A stretch of DNA of 64,000 bases from Streptococcus pantholopis (GTDB lineage: Bacteria > Bacillota > Bacilli > Lactobacillales > Streptococcaceae), in the NCBI RefSeq assembly GCF_001642085.1, contig NZ_CP014699.1:1922001-1986000 (forward strand), given 5' to 3'. The notes beneath the pieces are model-generated. The model had not been told where the DNA came from. It saw only the letters and a program-made list of their open reading frames with translations, and did not search any database. The translations under genes and the position numbers were made by a program. Of the stretch, positions 62,649-64,000 are shown in pieces. Numbering within the stretch: the first letter of the stretch is position 1; each line of letters starts with the position of its first letter.

Positions 62649-63665
62649 TTATTCTGCTCTTATCGGTGTGGATTCTCTTTCAACAATTTGATGGGGAATG
62701 ATGACCGGTTCTGTTTCTTTTTTCAGCGGTTTTAGCAGTAGGTTGGCTGCTTTTTCACCTAATTCATAGGGAAAAATATTCACAGAAGTCAGTGCAGGAC
62801 TGGCTATTTCTGCCACCCATGAATTGTTGAAACCTATAATGGCATAGCCTGCTGCAGATCGGTCAGTTTCTTTAAAGAGACGCTGCAGGCGAATGGCCAT
62901 AATATCATCACATGCTACAAAAGCCTGAACATTAGGATAAGCAGCTAAAAATTTCTGCAGGCGACGGATGTTGCCTTGTGCATCAACGCGTGAAAGCGTC
63001 AGATTTTCTTCTTTTAGACCAAGCGCCGAAAGACTTTGACAATATCCCTGATAGCGCTGTGCCTGAACCAGCTCAGCCATGTCTGTAGAGGCAAAAACAA
63101 TTTCACGATAGCCCTTAGCTATTAAAAAATCTCCAGCATCTTGACCCGCCTGAATATTATTATTATCGACATAGCGAATATTGCTGCCTGATTTTTCATA
63201 AGCCTCACCCACCACAACACAGGTCACATTCTGTTGCTTTTTGACATACTGAAAAACAGGGTCGCCTTTTTTGGAATATAGAAAGATAATTTTGCGGATA
63301 TTTCCGCTGCGTATTAAAGTCTCAATATTTTTTTTCAGCTCCTCATTGGATCGTCCGCTGGCCAAACTGACCATATAATTGTTTTCACTGCAAATACTGG
63401 AGATCCCCTGGATAATCTGCATAAAAAAAGGGTTATTGCCAAGAGAATCCTGACTCTCACGAACTGGTAAAACAATTCCAACAGTATTTGTCTGTCTGTT
63501 GACTAAATTGCGAGCAGAATAATTAGGAGAATAATCCAATTCAGCCATAGCTTGGCGGACCCGCTCTTTAGTCGCCTCGCTAATCATGCTGCTGTCGTGC
63601 AGAGCCCGCGAAGCTGTTGATGCGGAAACCCCTGCTAATTTTGCGACATCTTTGATGGTTGCCAT
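62649..63665 (-). CDS. LacI/GalR-family repressor
   Basis: 338 residues from the ATG at 63665 (GGAAGGAC upstream; the longer frame adds 13 residues without a site). DNA-binding domain MATIKDVAKLAGVSASTASR at 1-20, hinge helix SARNLVN (about 47-55), then a periplasmic-binding-like sensor domain. Similar to MalR-type regulators. It is upstream of ptsG on the same strand, separated by a strong terminator, with an operator in front of ptsG. Likely effector is a sugar taken up by that transporter. Confidence 0.85.
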   Translation of the reverse strand: MATIKDVAKLAGVSASTASRALHDSSMISEATKERVRQAMAELDYSPNYSARNLVNRQTNTVGIVLPVRESQDSLGNNPFFMQIIQGISSICSENNYMVSLASGRSNEELKKNIETLIRSGNIRKIIFLYSKKGDPVFQYVKKQQNVTCVVVGEAYEKSGSNIRYVDNNNIQAGQDAGDFLIAKGYREIVFASTDMAELVQAQRYQGYCQSLSALGLKEENLTLSRVDAQGNIRRLQKFLAAYPNVQAFVACDDIMAIRLQRLFKETDRSAAGYAIIGFNNSWVAEIASPALTSVNIFPYELGEKAANLLLKPLKKETEPVIIPHQIVERESTPIRAE

Positions 63666-63847
63666 TATTTTGTCCTTCCCAGCTCTTCTATTTGTCTTTA
63701 GCATACCATTTTGCCAGTTTCTGTCAACTGTTTTTCAGATTAACTGAACACACCCTAAACAGAGATTTCGGACGTACCGCCATTTTTGCTTTGCTCTTTT
63801 AACGGGCTTTGTATCTTAATAGAGGTGCTCTTTTCTGATAAACAGTT

Positions 63848-64000
63848 TTATGGCATCAATTCAAAAACATATGCTACACTGCTCAAAGCAAATAGGGGTG
63901 CCGTTTCAGCCCTCATGATTCGCGGACCGAGACCAACCTTCAAACCGCCATATGATTCTAAGACAGCTAGTTCTGAAGGACTGATTCCTCCTTCCGGACC
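63848..64000 (-). CDS. rsmE: 16S rRNA m3U1498 methyltransferase RsmE, C-terminal part
   Basis: The window edge cuts this gene; 50 C-terminal codons and the stop at 63848 are present. The translation begins GPEGGISPSELAVLE and contains LGPRIMRAETAPLFALS, the SAM-binding knot motifs of RsmE (usual LGPRILRTETA). Belongs to the housekeeping backbone. Confidence 0.88.
   Translation of the reverse strand, partial: GPEGGISPSELAVLESYGGLKVGLGPRIMRAETAPLFALSSVAYVFELMP

Overview
The window comes from the chromosome of a low-GC, mutans-group streptococcus. The backbone runs pepO, trehalose operon (treA, treP, treR), metK, dtd-rel, nrdI-like, endonuclease/exonuclease, ptsG, LacI regulator, rsmE. This content and the LcrRS/LctFEG-like lantibiotic-resistance block resemble what I recall of Streptococcus mutans. 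I cannot name the species from sequence alone. Several accessory blocks, with visibly different base composition, interrupt the backbone.

Region 1 (1-4.6 kb) is a small peptide locus next to a tRNA-Cys gene. Three distinct genes of 37-46 codons (one present twice) encode peptides with an ILSLQ leader and two precisely placed Ser-x2-Ser-x(2-3)-Cys motifs. This is the signature of class III (labionin-forming) lanthipeptide precursors. Two sets face each other as a perfect 200-bp inverted repeat (58-257 and 4085-4284). Between them lie a lipoprotein, an XRE regulator, a DUF2975 membrane protein, a transposase relic and an ABC exporter broken by a one-base shift in a T7 tract. No lanthionine synthetase is in the window.

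Region 2 (4.6-21.6 kb) holds a Fic protein, pepO, the trehalose operon with its GntR regulator and a cre site, a two-component system with a LanFEG-type immunity ABC transporter, a secreted serine-lipase-like protein, a YrdB-like protein and metK.

Region 3 (21.7-49 kb) is an A+T-rich island transcribed leftwards: a hybrid PKS/NRPS pathway of 13 genes. A fatty acyl-AMP ligase probably loads a free ACP. A 3130-residue ACP-KS-AT-ACP-C-A-T-C-A-T protein, an AT-less KS-ACP protein and a C-A(Ser)-T-reductase protein follow, with a methyltransferase, a Sfp-type phosphopantetheinyl transferase, a type II thioesterase and three export systems. At its promoter end sit a 15-codon hydrophobic peptide gene and a convergent rgg regulator. 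Two dyads sharing the half-site CAGATAT lie between the peptide gene and the synthase, suggesting quorum control of the pathway.

Region 4 (49-53.3 kb) is housekeeping: dtd, rel, an nrdI-like gene behind two NrdR boxes, and an STM3941-like protein.

Region 5 (53.6-59 kb) is a type VII secretion effector locus. Its single full-length effector has the lipase at the N-terminus and a helical export-type region at the C-terminus (reverse LXG, TslA-like), followed by two small helical partner genes. Upstream are four tandem cassettes, each a promoter/UTR repeat, a divergent membrane-anchored putative immunity gene and a truncated effector N-terminus ending at the same conserved block. They look like a store of swappable 5' cassettes.

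Region 6 (59-64 kb) holds an exo/endonuclease/phosphatase-family protein, ptsG with a perfect LacI-type operator, the LacI regulator, and the 3' end of rsmE at the window edge.
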